From: Pleurotus ostreatus/Saccharomyces cerevisiae fusant
Taxonomy: Eukaryota; Opisthokonta
DNA length: 64,000 nucleotides
Direction of reading: 5' to 3'
Assembly: GCA_024196135.1 (NCBI GenBank)
Contig: JAMQCK010000019.1
Location: forward strand, 62,001-126,000
Shown: positions 10,288-22,657 of the stretch, one piece after another
How the letters are laid out: each line of letters opens with the position of its first letter
How positions within the stretch are numbered: the stretch's first letter is position 1
Notes under the pieces: generated by a model
Databases searched by the model: none
What the model saw: only the letters and a program-made list of their open reading frames with translations
Told to the model about the DNA's origin: nothing
Program-made: the position numbers and the translations under genes

Positions 10288-12966
10288 TCAAGCATCAATC
10301 CAAGCATCAGGCCCACACGCTTGCGCAAGCTTTCCAACAAGCGACGACGCTCCGACTCCCTGAAGAAATGCTTTATTGGTCACGATCGTCATGCTCTGCT
10401 TGCATCGCGTGAGCATGACATTGACGCGCCGCTGCAGAGCAAGAAAGCCAAGCTTGCGGCCGGACCGCACGAGGGAGACGATAATGTGGTCACATTCGTT
10501 CCCTGTAAACGCATAAGTTGAAATCTCATAGGATACAGCGAGCGATGCACACCCTGGAAGGAGTCAACGTTGAACACGGTGTCCTCCCACCTCAGCTTGG
10601 CATGTTGGAGGGCGGACTCGATGGCGCCACGCTGGGGGTCGTACGGTGTGATGACGCGGAAAGTCTTTCCATCACGTATGTGCTCCGCCGCCAGACTGAC
10701 AACCTTGGCGACTTCTTGGTCATTCTGTGATACGCTTATGAGTCATCTACATCTCGTATACAGCTGAAAACATACCGTCCAGCTCGTCCCGACGCTCCTC
10801 TCCTGTCCGCGCGCAACGTTCACGAAGCGGATGCAGGTCGGCGTACGAATGGGGTGCTCGGACTTCAACTTGTTGTTGTAGACCCTCTTGGAGATGAAGT
10901 TGCCGAGGAAGACCGGCATGCGGTCTGACGGGGTGTCAATCGATATGAACGTCCCATCTCACAACAATAGACGAAGCCGACGTACATTGCGTATCCAAGA
11001 ATGCCGCCGTGCCGCGTAGGTGCGGCACCTCGAAGATGCTCCGCAGGCCCTTGATGTCCTCGCTGCCGTATGGAGGGACTAGCGGTGACGTGTCAATTAG
11101 CATAGCGGGAATGAGTCAAGGATTGTGACTTACGCTGCTGGTCATCGCCCACGCACACCACCTTCTTTAGCAACCCGCGAAATCGGTGCAGCGCAGGTAC
11201 GAGGTCGCCCACTTCGATCTGGCTGGCCTCGTCGACCAGGATTACCTGGGGAGGGACGACGTGCGCGATGCTCTGCAGACGGTCGACTGACAAGCAGCTG
11301 AGGGTACAGAGCATGACGCGCGCGTCGAGTACGGCGCGAGCGGCGGTCTGGGGCGTCTCAGGGAAGTGGTCTGAGCGGATGAGCTTGCGGTCGATCTGCT
11401 CGTACAGATGCTCGTGCCTACGTTCGCAGCACCGTCAGTGAGGACCTGATAATGGCCAAACGATCACCGACCAGTCGTAATGGAAGTCCTTCGAGACGAG
11501 AATCCTGAAATCCCAGAAACCGATATCTGCAAGCTTCTCCGCGACGTTCTTGATGGCGACGTTGCTCTGCGCCACCAGCCAAATGGTCCTTCCCGGCGTA
11601 CGAACCAGGTTCTGGACAGCGGCAGCGATGACTGTTGTCTTCCCCGTCCCTGGCGGGCCTTGCACGAGGCAGATGGATCCTTCCTCGGGAGGTGCGATGA
11701 TGCGCCTGACTGCCTCGAGCTGGGACGCATTCAGCGGCCGAGCGTCGAAGGTCACCTGCTGCGTGGTGCGCGGGATGATGGTTGACGATGTGGAGGGCAG
11801 AAATATGTTGCAGAAGAGAGGGTCGACGAAGAGGCCGTAGCCCTGACGACGTCGCAGGGCGTAGTGAATGATCTCCGACCTCATTCGTTCTGCGGCTGTG
11901 CCGGACTCGCGGCCAACGGTCGTCAGCTTGACCTTCACGGTGCCGCCCGCGGGGAAGCCGCCGCCCTTCAGGTTTATCGTGGCGCTACGTCCGTTGACTG
12001 CGGCAGTGGATCCTTGGACCTTGACTTCGCGGTTACCGACAAAGCGGGTGACTTCGATGTGCTGGGGGAGATTCAGACGAGGATAATACACAGATACAAG
12101 ATGCGTACCTGACCAGCGCCCATGCGCATAACGCGGGTCTTGAAGCGCTTGGAGGATACTACGAGGTTGCCCGTTTTCTGCGCCACCTTTGCGGACGTGA
12201 TCTCGTTCTCGACGCTCATGGGTTTCAGGAAGTACAAGCGCTCCTGGTCGTACGCGTTTCTCCATAGTATGTCCAAATGCTGACGATAGAGTTACTCGGT
12301 GGACAAAGGCGGTCAAATAGACAGGGATGCGCGTACAGGTGATGAAAACCCCATAGTATTGATCCGATATTCGTCGACCACGGCGCCTTGCAGCGCGAGT
12401 ATCTGGCCGCGATAAGCCGCGGCCCAAGCACGTAGAGCAACGTCCTGCGTATTTCCTTTGCCTTCAGAGTCCATCATCCGCTGTACCGCTGCGACTTTGA
12501 CGGCATCGCTTCCGCCCAGAGCGTTAATGTACGACTGCTGCGAGAACCTGTCACCCAGGTCGCCACCGGACAGGAGGTCGATGCAATTGCCTATACGGAT
12601 ACCGAAGCTGTGGTGGAGCCATAGCGCGAGCTTGTCGCCGTTCAGAGCATAGACGGCGCGCCATTCGGGGAATAGGATGCTCTTGGTTTTCTCAAGAATC
12701 TCGCACTTGGACTGGTTGTTATACCCACCTGGCTTCTTGATGACGAGGGCGATGTCGAGGGAGGCGAGTGCTAGGGCCACGACTGTATCGTTTTTGACCT
12801 CGACGGCGGCACCGATAGACCCGTTGCGTGCGAGGGACTTGATGAAGGTCCAGACGTTGGCGACGGCCCAGCTGGGACACTCCATGACGTAGAGATCGTA
12901 GGGATGGTAGGGGAATAGTTCTTGCTTGAGAGGAAAGACAGTCGGTTGCTGCTTGGCGGACGGCAT
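10288..12966 (-). CDS. Upf1-like SF1 helicase with unannotated N-terminal domain, paralogue 1
   Basis: Eight exons: 12337-12966, 12109-12279, 11472-12061, 11134-11417, 10986-11078, 10776-10924, 10553-10724, 10288-10502; 767 aa. The helicase core has motif I GPPGTGKTT (about 402-410), Ia-like WLVAQSNVAIKN, motif II VDEASQ (about 525-530), motif III GDDQQLPP, motif IV DTQYRM (made across a splice), motif V NVDSFQGNE and motif VI VNVMLTRCK. These mark the AAA_11/AAA_12 (Upf1/Sen1-like) group, RNA or DNA helicases. Residues 1-210 form a separate domain shared with the paralogues at 13711-16490 and 48646-51428, with ALASLDIALVI, GDKLALWLH and GNCIDLL. The start is the first ATG of the frame. Function unknown. 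Confidence 0.88.
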
Positions 12967-13710
12967 AGCGAGGGGCGGGCGGAAAGGAGAACCTCCAACC
13001 AGGGAGCCAGGTGCTTATTAGGCATACAGGCGCGCTTTACGAGGCGTTAAGAAGCGGAGCGGGGGTACACAACCAGTTGTGCCTCAGGAAGGTATGGCGG
13101 AGCTAGGCCAGAATGCGCGGATGTAGCATGACGCGCGTACGTTAGCGTACTAGGATCCTGTGAGCTTCGCATGATCCATACGAAGCGGCGGAGTCTATAT
13201 CTCTTCATCTCGGGATGCTGCAGATGTTCTATCTGAGGACGTATATGGCGAGGGAATGAGGGGTATGAGACAACCAAAGGAGTGGAGAGGAGGTAATTTG
13301 CGCATTCGCGCAGACCAGTGAGATTCGAGCCTTCATCGAGCATCTTCCAAAAACGAGTATCTATAGCTGATCCAAGGAAGGCCGAAACCATGGGCATAGC
13401 GGGCGTACTAGTACGTTGCGAGGATGACGGAGATTCGGGCCATGACACTAGATCGACGTGAATCTTACGAATTGGGCATGTAGATGGCATGAGGCGTCCG
13501 GGGTGAGGCGATACCTGCGGAGGTAGGTGATGGTGGGAACAAAGATTGGGATGGTGCAAACTCATTATATGTGCACAGGTCACAAGAAGGCACGTGAGGT
13601 CGTCACGGTTGAACTTCTCTTCTAGGAAACTTTGCAAAAGTGTGAAGTCCGTAAGTCATATTCCATAGGTTCAATACCAGCCAGCACAATCATCTTCCCG
13701 CGCAAGGTCC
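12967..13710. other. Spacer between the two tandem helicases, no convincing gene
   Basis: A 196-codon frame at 13047-13637 (-) fills most of it, but it has low complexity in places, no known motif and no conserved splice sites. It is not called. Confidence 0.45.
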
Positions 13711-16490
13711 TCAGAGACCAGCATACGTCGACAACTCCACCCAAGCCTCATCGCCGCACGCCCGCGCCAGCTCTCCAACCAGCGAAGACGAGCCAGCACC
13801 CTCCAAGAACTTCCTATTCGTAACGATGACCATGCTCTCCTTGCACCGCGTCAGCATGACATTGACCCGACGCTGCTGCGCGAGGAAGCCCGTACGCTCA
13901 GTGCGGACGAGCGATATGATGATGTGATCGCATTCGTTGCCTGTGCGAGTGGTCAGTCATTCATTTAAGTAGTAGTAGGCAAGCCTAGCGAAAACGAGCC
14001 TTGAAAAGAGTCCACATTGAACACTGTATCCTCCCAGGGCAGTTCCGCATGCTTGAGCGCCGCCTCGATGGCCCCGCGTTGTGCATCGTAGGGTGTGATG
14101 ATCCGGAAACTCTGGCTATTGCGCTTGTACTCGCGCGCCAGCGTCACGACGGCAGATATCTCCTTCTCGTTCTGTGTACAGGGGTGGCAAGTCAGTCATC
14201 AATATGGAACTGGCAGAGAATGTATCATTAACCTTCCAACTCTTTCCCGCGCGAGTTTCCTTGCCTTCAGCGACGTCGACGAAACGGCAGCAGTCCGCGT
14301 TCTTGTTGCGGTGTTCAGACAGAAGCTGGCCATCGTATACATGCTGCGAGATGAACTCTCCGAGGAATGTCGGCATGCGATCTGCGCAGAAGATATGAGT
14401 CACTGTCTACGGTCCGTCCCGCAACGACCTACATTGCACATCCAAGAATACCGTTCCCGCCCTCAAATGTGGCAGCTCGAACACGCTTTGCAACCCCTTG
14501 AGGTCGTCGGCTCCGTGTGGCGGTACTACAAAACGGCAGTTCGTCAGCACTACTCACTACCCTCACCCACTCTCAACACCACTCATCATCCAAAAGAACT
14601 ACTCACACTGCCTGTCATCTCCTATAAACACCACCTTCTCCAGGCGATTGCGATGGAGGTGCAGCATTGGCAAAAGGTCGCCGACCTCGATCTGGCTAGC
14701 TTCGTCAACGAGCACCGTCTGCGGGGGCACGACGTGCGTGACGGACTGAAGGCGACCGACGGCGAGCGCGCTGAGGGTGCAGAGGACGACGCGGGAGTCG
14801 CCGAGGACGCGGCTGGCCTCGTTGGGTGTTTCCGGGAAGTCGTCCGAGCGGATGAGCTGGTGCTCGATCTTCTCGTAGAGGTGCTCGTGCCTGTGGCGAA
14901 GTCAGCAACTATCCTAAAATATGCCAGTGCACAAAAAACAAGGCCCGAATTCACCAATCATGATGGAAATCCTTCGACACCAGCACCCTAAACTCCCAAA
15001 AGCCCACCTCCGCCAGCTTCTCCGCCATATTCTTCACCGCTACGTTGCTCTGGGCGACCAGCCAGACCGTCCGCTTGCCATCCCCGCGCACGATACTCTC
15101 CACCGCCCCTGCGATCACCGTCGTCTTTCCCGTGCCCGGCGGGCCCTGCACCAGCACCAGCCGGTCCTCGTTCGCGCCGCTGAGGATGCGCTCCAATGCG
15201 GTGCGCTGGCTGTCGTTGAGAGCGTCCTCTTTGGCGAAGCGGATGGGAAGGGAGGGACGCGTGGGGGCGTCCTCGTCCCAGGAGTCTTCCTCGGGGAGGA
15301 ATATGGCGCAGAAGAAGGGCTGGTCGAAGAGGTCGGCCTGGTGTCGGAGTGCGAGGTGGACGATAGAGGCGCGCGTGCGCTCGGCGACGGTGCTGGATTC
15401 GCGGCCGACGGTGGTGAGCTGGACGTTGAGTTGTTCTGCGTGACCTGCCTTGTCGTTGGTCTTGCCTGCACCGTTCTTGCCGCTGGCTGGCAGCTTTCCA
15501 CCCGCACACGCGATCGTCGCGTTCCGGCCGTCGATCTTTGTAGCCCGGCCCTGGAAGGTGACCTCGTTGCCGTCGACGGCGTGCGTAACCTCGATGTGCT
15601 GGTCGCGGTTCGCGCGCGTAATGCGGGTCTTGTAGCGCGCGGAGACGACCTGGAGGTGGCCGTTCTCCTTTCCGACGACGGCTTCAGCGATCTCGTTCGT
15701 GATGCGAGTTGGACGGACGGCCTGGCGACGGCGTTGGTCGCGGTCGAGCTTATAGAGTGCAGATAACAGCTGGAGGGGAATGTGTCAATAATGTACGACG
15801 GCAAATCGCGCGGACACTCACAGATGGCTCCAAGTTGACCGTGTCGATGCGCTGCAGCCCGTAGATCTTGATCTGCATCGAGCGCAAGCGCCCCGCGTAG
15901 CCCGCTGCCCATGCCTCGAGCGCAACGTCACGGATGTTCCCCGTGCCACTAACCCTCATCATGCCACCGGCGACATCCTTGCTCAAGATGCGCTCGCCAG
16001 CGTCATTCGAAAGTCCCTTGCCGCCAAGCGCTTCCAGGTACGCCGTGAGCGTGCGCCGCTCCTCATGCGCGCAGGCCACACCCAGAAGGTCTATCATGTT
16101 GCCGACGTGGATGTCAAGGTGCTCGTGCAAGCCGAGAGCGAGCTCGTCCCCGCCAAAGACGAGGATGCGGCGGTAGTTGCCCAGTAAATCACGTAGAATC
16201 CTCATCACTGCATGAGACGTCTTGAGCTGCCCGGACCCGAACTTAAGTACGAGAACCTGAGTGTCACTTGCGAGAGCGAGCACGACAGGATGGCCAGGCT
16301 GTCGATTGATCGTGGCGAGCCCGACGGGCGCGTCTCCGAGAGCAGTCTTGAAGTCCTGAAGAGCTCTCCCAGCAGACTTGTAATGGCGTTGAGTCACCCG
16401 GACATCGAGATCGACGCCCTTATAGAGGTCCTGGAGAAGTGGGAAGGTGTCCGGAAAGGCTGGGGAGGAGGGAACGGTGTCAGAGGACAT
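13711..16490 (-). CDS. Upf1-like SF1 helicase with unannotated N-terminal domain, paralogue 2
   Basis: Seven exons: 15822-16490, 14955-15769, 14607-14890, 14433-14525, 14233-14381, 14000-14171, 13711-13940; 803 aa. Motifs: GPPGTGKTT, WLVAQSNVAVKN, VDEASQ, GDDRQLPP, DTQYRM-type (here VQYRM), DSFQGNE, VNVMLTRCK. Exons of 284, 93, 149 and 172 nt are identical in length to those of paralogue 1, so the pair is a tandem duplication with retained gene structure. The last intron starts GC rather than GT (13998-13999). The N-terminal 223-aa exon carries VVLALASDTQVLVL, GDELALGLHEH and GNMIDLL, matching the other paralogues. Compared with paralogue 1 it lacks one intron in the second domain. Confidence 0.88.
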
Positions 16491-16871
16491 GGCGACGCGA
16501 GGACTTTGTGAGATGAGAGCGTACCTTCCATGTTGTCCTATATACTAGCTGCTCCGGGGCGTCTGCTTGTGCTATGACCCAGGTGGTCGTGGCGCAAGAC
16601 GAAAGTGTAAATCACGGCTGCACGCGTCAAAGGTCCACCAAAAGAATCCAAACCTGGGCCATCATCCACTCAAAGCTTTCTTTCAAGCCCACGCATCGTT
16701 CGAGAGGTACTTCAGCGGGTCAGTTCCTTGTATTTCGGTCAACGCCTCGAGCTCGTCGCCGGGCGTGTCGAGGTCAAGACCAAGAAATTTCCAGTCACGG
16801 GATCGCTTCGCTCTTTCCTTCCGCGATCATCCCGTTCTCCTGCCTCGAACGTCTTTCATACCCTCTCACTC
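16491..16871. other. Divergent promoter region
   Basis: 380 bp between the start of helicase 2 (-) and the Pam18-like gene (+). No distinct element recognised. Confidence 0.5.
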
Positions 16872-17238
16872 ATGGAGTCGATATTCCTCATTGGTGGCGG
16901 CGCCGCGGCAGCCGCGCTTGTCGGTCGCGCTGTTCTCAAAAGGGGCGCGCAGAAGGGTGCAGAGCAGTGGGTGAAGGGCGGCTTCAAAGCACGGATGGAC
17001 CGGAAGGAGGCGCTGCAGATTCTTGGGCTCAAGTGCGTTTCCCATGTACCTCAGAGGCGGCGGGTAAGCTTACGAACGATACAGGGACAATAACACCGTC
17101 CCCCTGCGCTTGAAGGATGCGCACCGGCACATTATGCTGGCAAATCATCCTGACCGCGGCGGCTCGCCGTACATTGCGAGCAAAATCAACGAGGCGAAGG
17201 ACCTCCTCGACAAGACGGACGGCAAGAAGCTGCGGTAG
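16872..17238 (+). CDS. PAM18: Pam18/Tim14-like J-domain protein of the mitochondrial import motor
   Basis: Two exons, 16872-17032 and 17085-17238, 104 aa. An N-terminal membrane helix ([15 protein letters not shown]) is followed by a short linker and a compact J domain with the HPD signature in NHPDRGGSP. That arrangement is typical of Pam18/Tim14 (and animal DNAJC15/19), which sits in the inner mitochondrial membrane and stimulates the ATPase of mtHsp70 in the PAM import motor. It is shorter than yeast Pam18 at the intermembrane-space side but close to the animal length. The final J-domain helix [12 protein letters not shown] is present. Confidence 0.9.
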
Positions 17239-17446
17239 CGCGTAGGATCGGCTGTTCTTGGTACGTCTTGCTACTTTTCCGCAGGCCTACAGGTGCTAAC
17301 GATGTCTTCAGGTCGTCTTTTACTCATCTTGTATCATATCCCCCATGTACACTGTACACCCTAATCATGCTATCCCGGCTCACTAATGACTATGGAATGG
17401 CATCCCCCTTCGATGCATAAATCCCCCATACATCCAAGCACCAAAC

Positions 17447-20400
17447 TCAAAACGGAATACTCGCCATCCCCACAAGCCCCTCATGCACCACATTTCGGAA
17501 TCGGTGGCCGTACCGTCTATACCGCGCTGCCCTCATCTCGCTGTTCAACGCCTTGCGAACGAGCACGTAGTCTCGCGGCTTGCGCGCGAGCACGGTGCTG
17601 AAGGCATGGAGGCCGAGCCTGGGGAGGTGTTAGCATTGGAAGAATATTCTGGAAGATTGAATGCTCACCAAGTCACCGTCGCCTTCTTTAGACTAGCCTC
17701 CCCAGCCTCGGTCTTTCTCAGCTGCCCGCGCAGGGAGGCGTACGCGTACGCGATGGTCTTATGTATCGTATCTGGGAAGGTTAGTCAGTTTGATGCTTGA
17801 AAAGGGCGCATATGCATCTACAACCCCGCCCCAAATGCATCCACAACCCCATCCCACTCACCCAAAACCACCCGCCCATTCCTCTTCAACCCCACACCAT
17901 ACTCCCTCACATACGCGCACATCTTCATCGCGCTCAGGACAAAGTTCTGGTACACGTTCACGTGCACGCCGTGCGGCGCGTTGAGCGCGGGGTCGCAGTA
18001 GATAGGGTGGCTGCGCGCGCGGGCTTGGCTGGGAGGGCGTGTTAGCTTGGGTTGAAAGGATAGGGTGAGATGGATGAGGAGTAGGTAGGTGGATGGGGAG
18101 TAGGTAGGTGAATCGGAAGTAGGTAGGTGGAAAGATGGACAAGGACAGAAGGAATGTGGCAGTGGGTGATAGAAGAGGAAGCACGAGAACAGACGGGGGA
18201 AGGAAAGGGAGTGGAGACATCAAAATGTTGGGGAGTGTGTGAGGCAAGCCTACTCACAGCAACATCTTCCCTACGAACGCAGCGCCCGGTTTCCGCCCGC
18301 GGGCGACCGTGAGCGAGTTCTCGATGTCTGGATTGGGTCATCAGCTGCTTTTCTTGTTCTTTGCAACTTCAGTCTTCCTTTGCAGTTCGGGTGGGCGAGC
18401 ACTGGAGCATCGGACTCACCCTTATCCTTATACCTCGTATAGTCGACCGAGATGGTCAGGTTCTTCATGTCGATCAGGTAGCCGCACCAGGGGAACTCTG
18501 AGAAGAGGAAATCAGCATCCCGGTCTCTACGGCTTCGTTTGCGCGAGGTGGATGCCTCTTCACAGGGCTCTCCATCCGCAATGAGACGCGAAAGAAGACC
18601 ACTCACCCTTCTGCGCGGATGGAATCATGTTCATGACCTGCTCGTCGTAGTCGAAGTTCGTGAGCGTCTTCTCGCGCGCGATGAAGCACCCGTAGTCGGG
18701 GTGACCTGTTGAGAAAGGGGCAGTCAGCAAACGAGGACCAACGACTAGAGAGATAGCTCCAGGGACAACAAGAAGAAAGGCTCGTCGCGCTTACCCGCAT
18801 GCATCATATCCAAGAACGCCACCGCTCGCATCCGACTCGTCGTTACCAGTAGGTAGTCGTCGATGAGGCGAAGGAGGAGCTAAGTCGCTGCCGTCAGTAT
18901 ATCCCACCACCGAACGCTTGTCCGCCCTCGTAAAAGCCGCGCAGGCAGGAAATCGATACTCAGGAAAAGGGAGTAGCCGCCCAAATCGAGAACGCCACTT
19001 ACACTTCCCACATCCTCTCTCAACCCCGGCATCCTTCGCTTCTCCAAATCCCCATAAAAGAACGAGCACAGCAGCGCAGAGATCACCGAGCCCTGCGGAA
19101 TGCCGACGGTTTGTTTGTAGTACGTATGCCCGATCTTGACGATGTTCTCCGTGATATGCTCTTCGAGGAGGGAAAGGACGTCCTCGCGCTGGTGGTGAGG
19201 GTAGGTGACCTGGGATAGAAGGCGTTAGCAGAGCGCCCTACAGGCGTCTGGGGTTTCAACGGAACACTTACCTGGTCCGCAAACACCGCACATCGCATCA
19301 CACTGGCCAGCTCGCGCGCATATTCCATGAAATCCGGATGCTGGTCCTCAGGGATTGCGCGCTTCACATACGTGCGCCGGACCTTGCCCGCGGCGCGGTG
19401 GACTTGGCCGTGTCGTTGGGTCATGTAGCGATCCTGAATAGATACGTTGGTGAGCTCATCGGTGCAAAGGGGAGGACCTCGGGTGGGAGAGCGAGGTGGG
19501 ACAAGAGATAAGAAGAGAGCACACACCTCACTGATGACCTCGCGCAGAATCGCTAGCAACTTCTGCTGGTCGATGGTGTCGAAGCAGGCCTGTACGTCGA
19601 CCTTGACGAAGTAGAGCTTTGGTCTGCCATGAATGTCAACGATGTTACGCACATATCGAAAGAACTTCCAGCCCACAGCTTGTCATCCGCCACCCTCGGC
19701 AGCGCCGCCTTGAACGCCTTCAGCTTCGCATAAACCTCCGTGTTGCTGAACACAGAGGAACCGAGGTTCTCCAAATGTGCTTTCTGTTGCGAAAGTCAGC
19801 TCTCTCGCTCCATTCTATCACCGGACCAGCCGCCCAGCAGACGATGACATCAAGACGCCCCTCCCACTCACCTTCTCGTACGTCAAGATATGGAACGCGG
19901 CCTGCAAAATTTGGTTGATCGACCGCTCGCCGCCCTGCCTCGTCGTCCTTCGGCGTAGGTTGACAATGGGGCGCACGCCGGTCTCCTTGGGCAGGAGGCG
20001 CACGAAGGAGAAGCCGAGGCGACGCTGGCGGAGGAGTTCTTTGGCGTCGGGCTGAAAGAGGGTCAGCGACAATTGCCGACGACGAGGTACAATGATAAGA
20101 ACGGCTTACATCACTCAATCTTTGGAATGTACTCGCTGTCAGCCGGTCGACCAGGGGCGCGCACAAAGTCTGCCAATCGTCCTGCCGAAAGTAAAGCACG
20201 CGGTTCCGGAAGGCGGAGGATTCGGTGATGTAGAAGGTCGTCTGTGAGGGCGTGAACACTCTTTCCTTCTTTTCCTTTCACCACGCGCCTGCCCTCCTCC
20301 CCAAACACGTCATTTAAAGCCGCCACCCTAACACGCACCTTCAACAACGGCACCAAAAATCCATCAAAATACCAATACATAAACTCTTCTAACAACTCGC

Positions 20401-22438
20401 GCTGCTTGCGCATATCCGACTCGGACACACGCGTCGTTTTGGGGTTGGAGGGCCCCAGCCAGTCGCAGGCGGTGGTGCTGAAGCCTTGGAGGAGGTGATG
20501 GAGGCTGAAGGTCTCGTAGCGGCGGCAGGAGATGAATTGTTTTACGTCTGTGAATGCGCTGATTGACAATTATGCTGTGAGGGACAACAAGAGAAACGTA
20601 CGTTGTAGGACGAGCTTCATGTTGTCGGCGGTTCCCCAAAATCCCTTTGGTATGACGGTGCGCGTGATGAGGGATGCGTAGCGGTATACCTAGATAGATG
20701 AGCAACAATGCAATCCCCATACACGTATCCTGCTCACCTCCTCGTAGCTACACTCAAACTCAGTGAATTTCGGCTTGGCTTGCGCATAGCGCTCTGCCTG
20801 CGTAAGCCCAAGAGGCTGTATCGGACGCCCAGTGCTGTCCGTCGAGGTATTTCCTGCGGACATTTGGGACATGATGATAGAGTGCTCGGACATCATTTCC
20901 TGGGTAGTCGTCAGCAAACCCCCGTCGACGGTCTGACGGTCCGCGTACCAGGATGACGGAGCTGTCTAGTTGGGAGCCGGCTTCTGATTGAGGTATCTGC
21001 GTGTGGTCAGTGAAAAGTTGAACGCCGTCGACATAACGACTAACCTTCGTCGGGCACACCTTGTCGCGCAACGGTAGATACCTGCATTTCCCATGCCGCC
21101 AGATGAGCTTCTCAAGCAAGCAAAGCGCTTCCTTCAGCCTCTTTGGCGTTTTGCATGGTCCAAGAGCCTGTCAATAAGATCATCGTCGCTCTCTACGGAT
21201 ATAAGCACCCTCCAACTGACCTCAATCTCTGCCTCTCTATCCGAAAAATCCGGAATTTGCTGGCTGGTCCCCTTCGCATGCTGGAATGGGTGCGCCAACC
21301 CATACTGCCGCGGGAAGACGTATTTGGAGAGCTTGCGTGCTGCGGTGAATTGTACGCGGTAGTCCACGTCGTGGGACGCGGTGCGTATGTAGGTCGGTTT
21401 GAGGAGGTTGAGGATATCTAGAGGAGTAACTTCAGCGGTTGCGTACAATGAGGATATCTACACTTACGTCTAGGAGGCAAACCGACGACCATGCGATTCG
21501 ATTTGGGCGCCGTGGCAGGTCGGGCGTAGAAGAGTCGTGCGCGCATGATGTTGATCTGGGATGGAGGTACTCTACGAGTGGTTGTTTGGCTTCCAGTACG
21601 AGGGGTAGATAGTAATAGAGACCTCACACTTCATCTCCTTCGGTCTTCTCTGACTTGCCAGACCGAGAACTGCTCACGCTATCGTATGTCTTCAATTTCT
21701 TCGTCGGTCGCCCAGATGTGGCGCCTCCTTCCGCTGGACGCTTCGCTCCGGGCTTATGCGCAGGCTCGCCAGTAGCACCTGCAGCAGGTACAACAGGGTA
21801 AAGGTTCACAACGGGCACCCCGCTCATCTGACAAAGGCATCCGTTTGGAAGAGAAACGAAGATGGACGTGTCTGTTAGCAGGTGGATCATTGCGTCTGCG
21901 CCGATGCTGAGACGATGTTCAGTTCGAAAGATCTCACAGTAGGGCCAAGAGAATGTCAGGTAAGAAGCGTATGGCTTACCGATTCAACAACGTCTCCCAT
22001 TCGTCACCTTCGAGTGCAGCGGCGATGGTGTTCACGAATGTATTGTGCAAGCGGCCTCCCTTGTCGCCGAGGTCAAGGCGGTAACCCAGCGCGAGTATGT
22101 TCTGAGTCTTCTTCGCTCGTATCAGCCGTCGTTGGGCCTCCTGAAGGATCTATATTCCAGCGCGTCAGCCGAAGTTCACACCTACCTCTCTGCCGAAGTC
22201 AGCTCACATCCCGTATGTGTGCCAGCGCTTGCGAGGGACACAAGGGCGCGCCTTGATACCTCTCATTAACCGCAATGTATGTTCCTTCAGATAGTTCTCT
22301 ATACTCGTCCGTGTCACCCTCTTGAAGCTCGACGCGCGCGTTAGAGGCTAGAATGGATTTGAGGTAGTCTTGCAAGGGGAGGACCTCCGCATAGAATTGG
22401 CGCAGAATGGCCACAGCGGAGTGTGTGGTGTTGCTCAT
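17447..22438 (-). CDS. TERT: Telomerase reverse transcriptase, complete
   Basis: 23 exons: 22208-22438, 21980-22149, 21628-21906, 21468-21571, 21221-21417, 21045-21167, 20949-20996, 20738-20899, 20602-20689, 20339-20547, 20110-20241, 19872-20051, 19677-19783, 19527-19623, 19272-19433, 19003-19209, 18795-18879, 18607-18705, 18420-18497, 18258-18327, 17862-18028, 17669-17771, 17447-17618; 1089 aa. The TEN domain (DTSIFVSLPNGC), CP motif (LLEKLIWRHGKCRYLPL), QFP/T region (ISCRRYETFSL), RT motifs 1/2 (RLLPKETGVRPIVNLRR), A (FVKVDVQACFD, Asp686), B' (VGIPQGSVIS), C (LIDDY, Asp839/840), E (FPWCGYLID) and a CTE are all present. It copies its RNA template onto chromosome ends. The intron before motif A has a weak GTGGGC donor. 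The first ATG was taken as start. Confidence 0.95.
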
Positions 22439-22657
22439 CAGGTCCTCTAGTCTTGGGACAAGGTGAACCCCGGGTGCGAGTACAGCGCGAAGCCGAGATG
22501 ATGGTCGCAGACAAGCCCAAGTTCGACGCGCCTGATTCGAACGCGCCAGCTGACCGCGTCGCGTCACAGCACGTGGCAGCGTCACGCGATAAGCCATCGT
22601 GCGCCCACAACTCAGCACCCTCTTGCCCTTCGCACAGTGTCTTGACTGACTTAGAAT
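22439..22657. promoter_or_regulatory. Compact bidirectional promoter
   Basis: 219 bp separate the divergently transcribed TERT (-) and binding-protein-like gene (+). Both promoters must lie here or overlap the genes. No clear TATA box is seen on the TERT side. Confidence 0.5.

Noticed and set aside
13047..13637. 196-codon frame between the tandem helicases (-)
   Set aside because: No motif, no splice partner, biased composition; length is plausible by chance in GC-rich DNA.
14095..14991. 298-codon plus-strand frame antisense to helicase 2
   Set aside because: Shadow of the helicase exons and their introns; the reverse strand has all helicase motifs.
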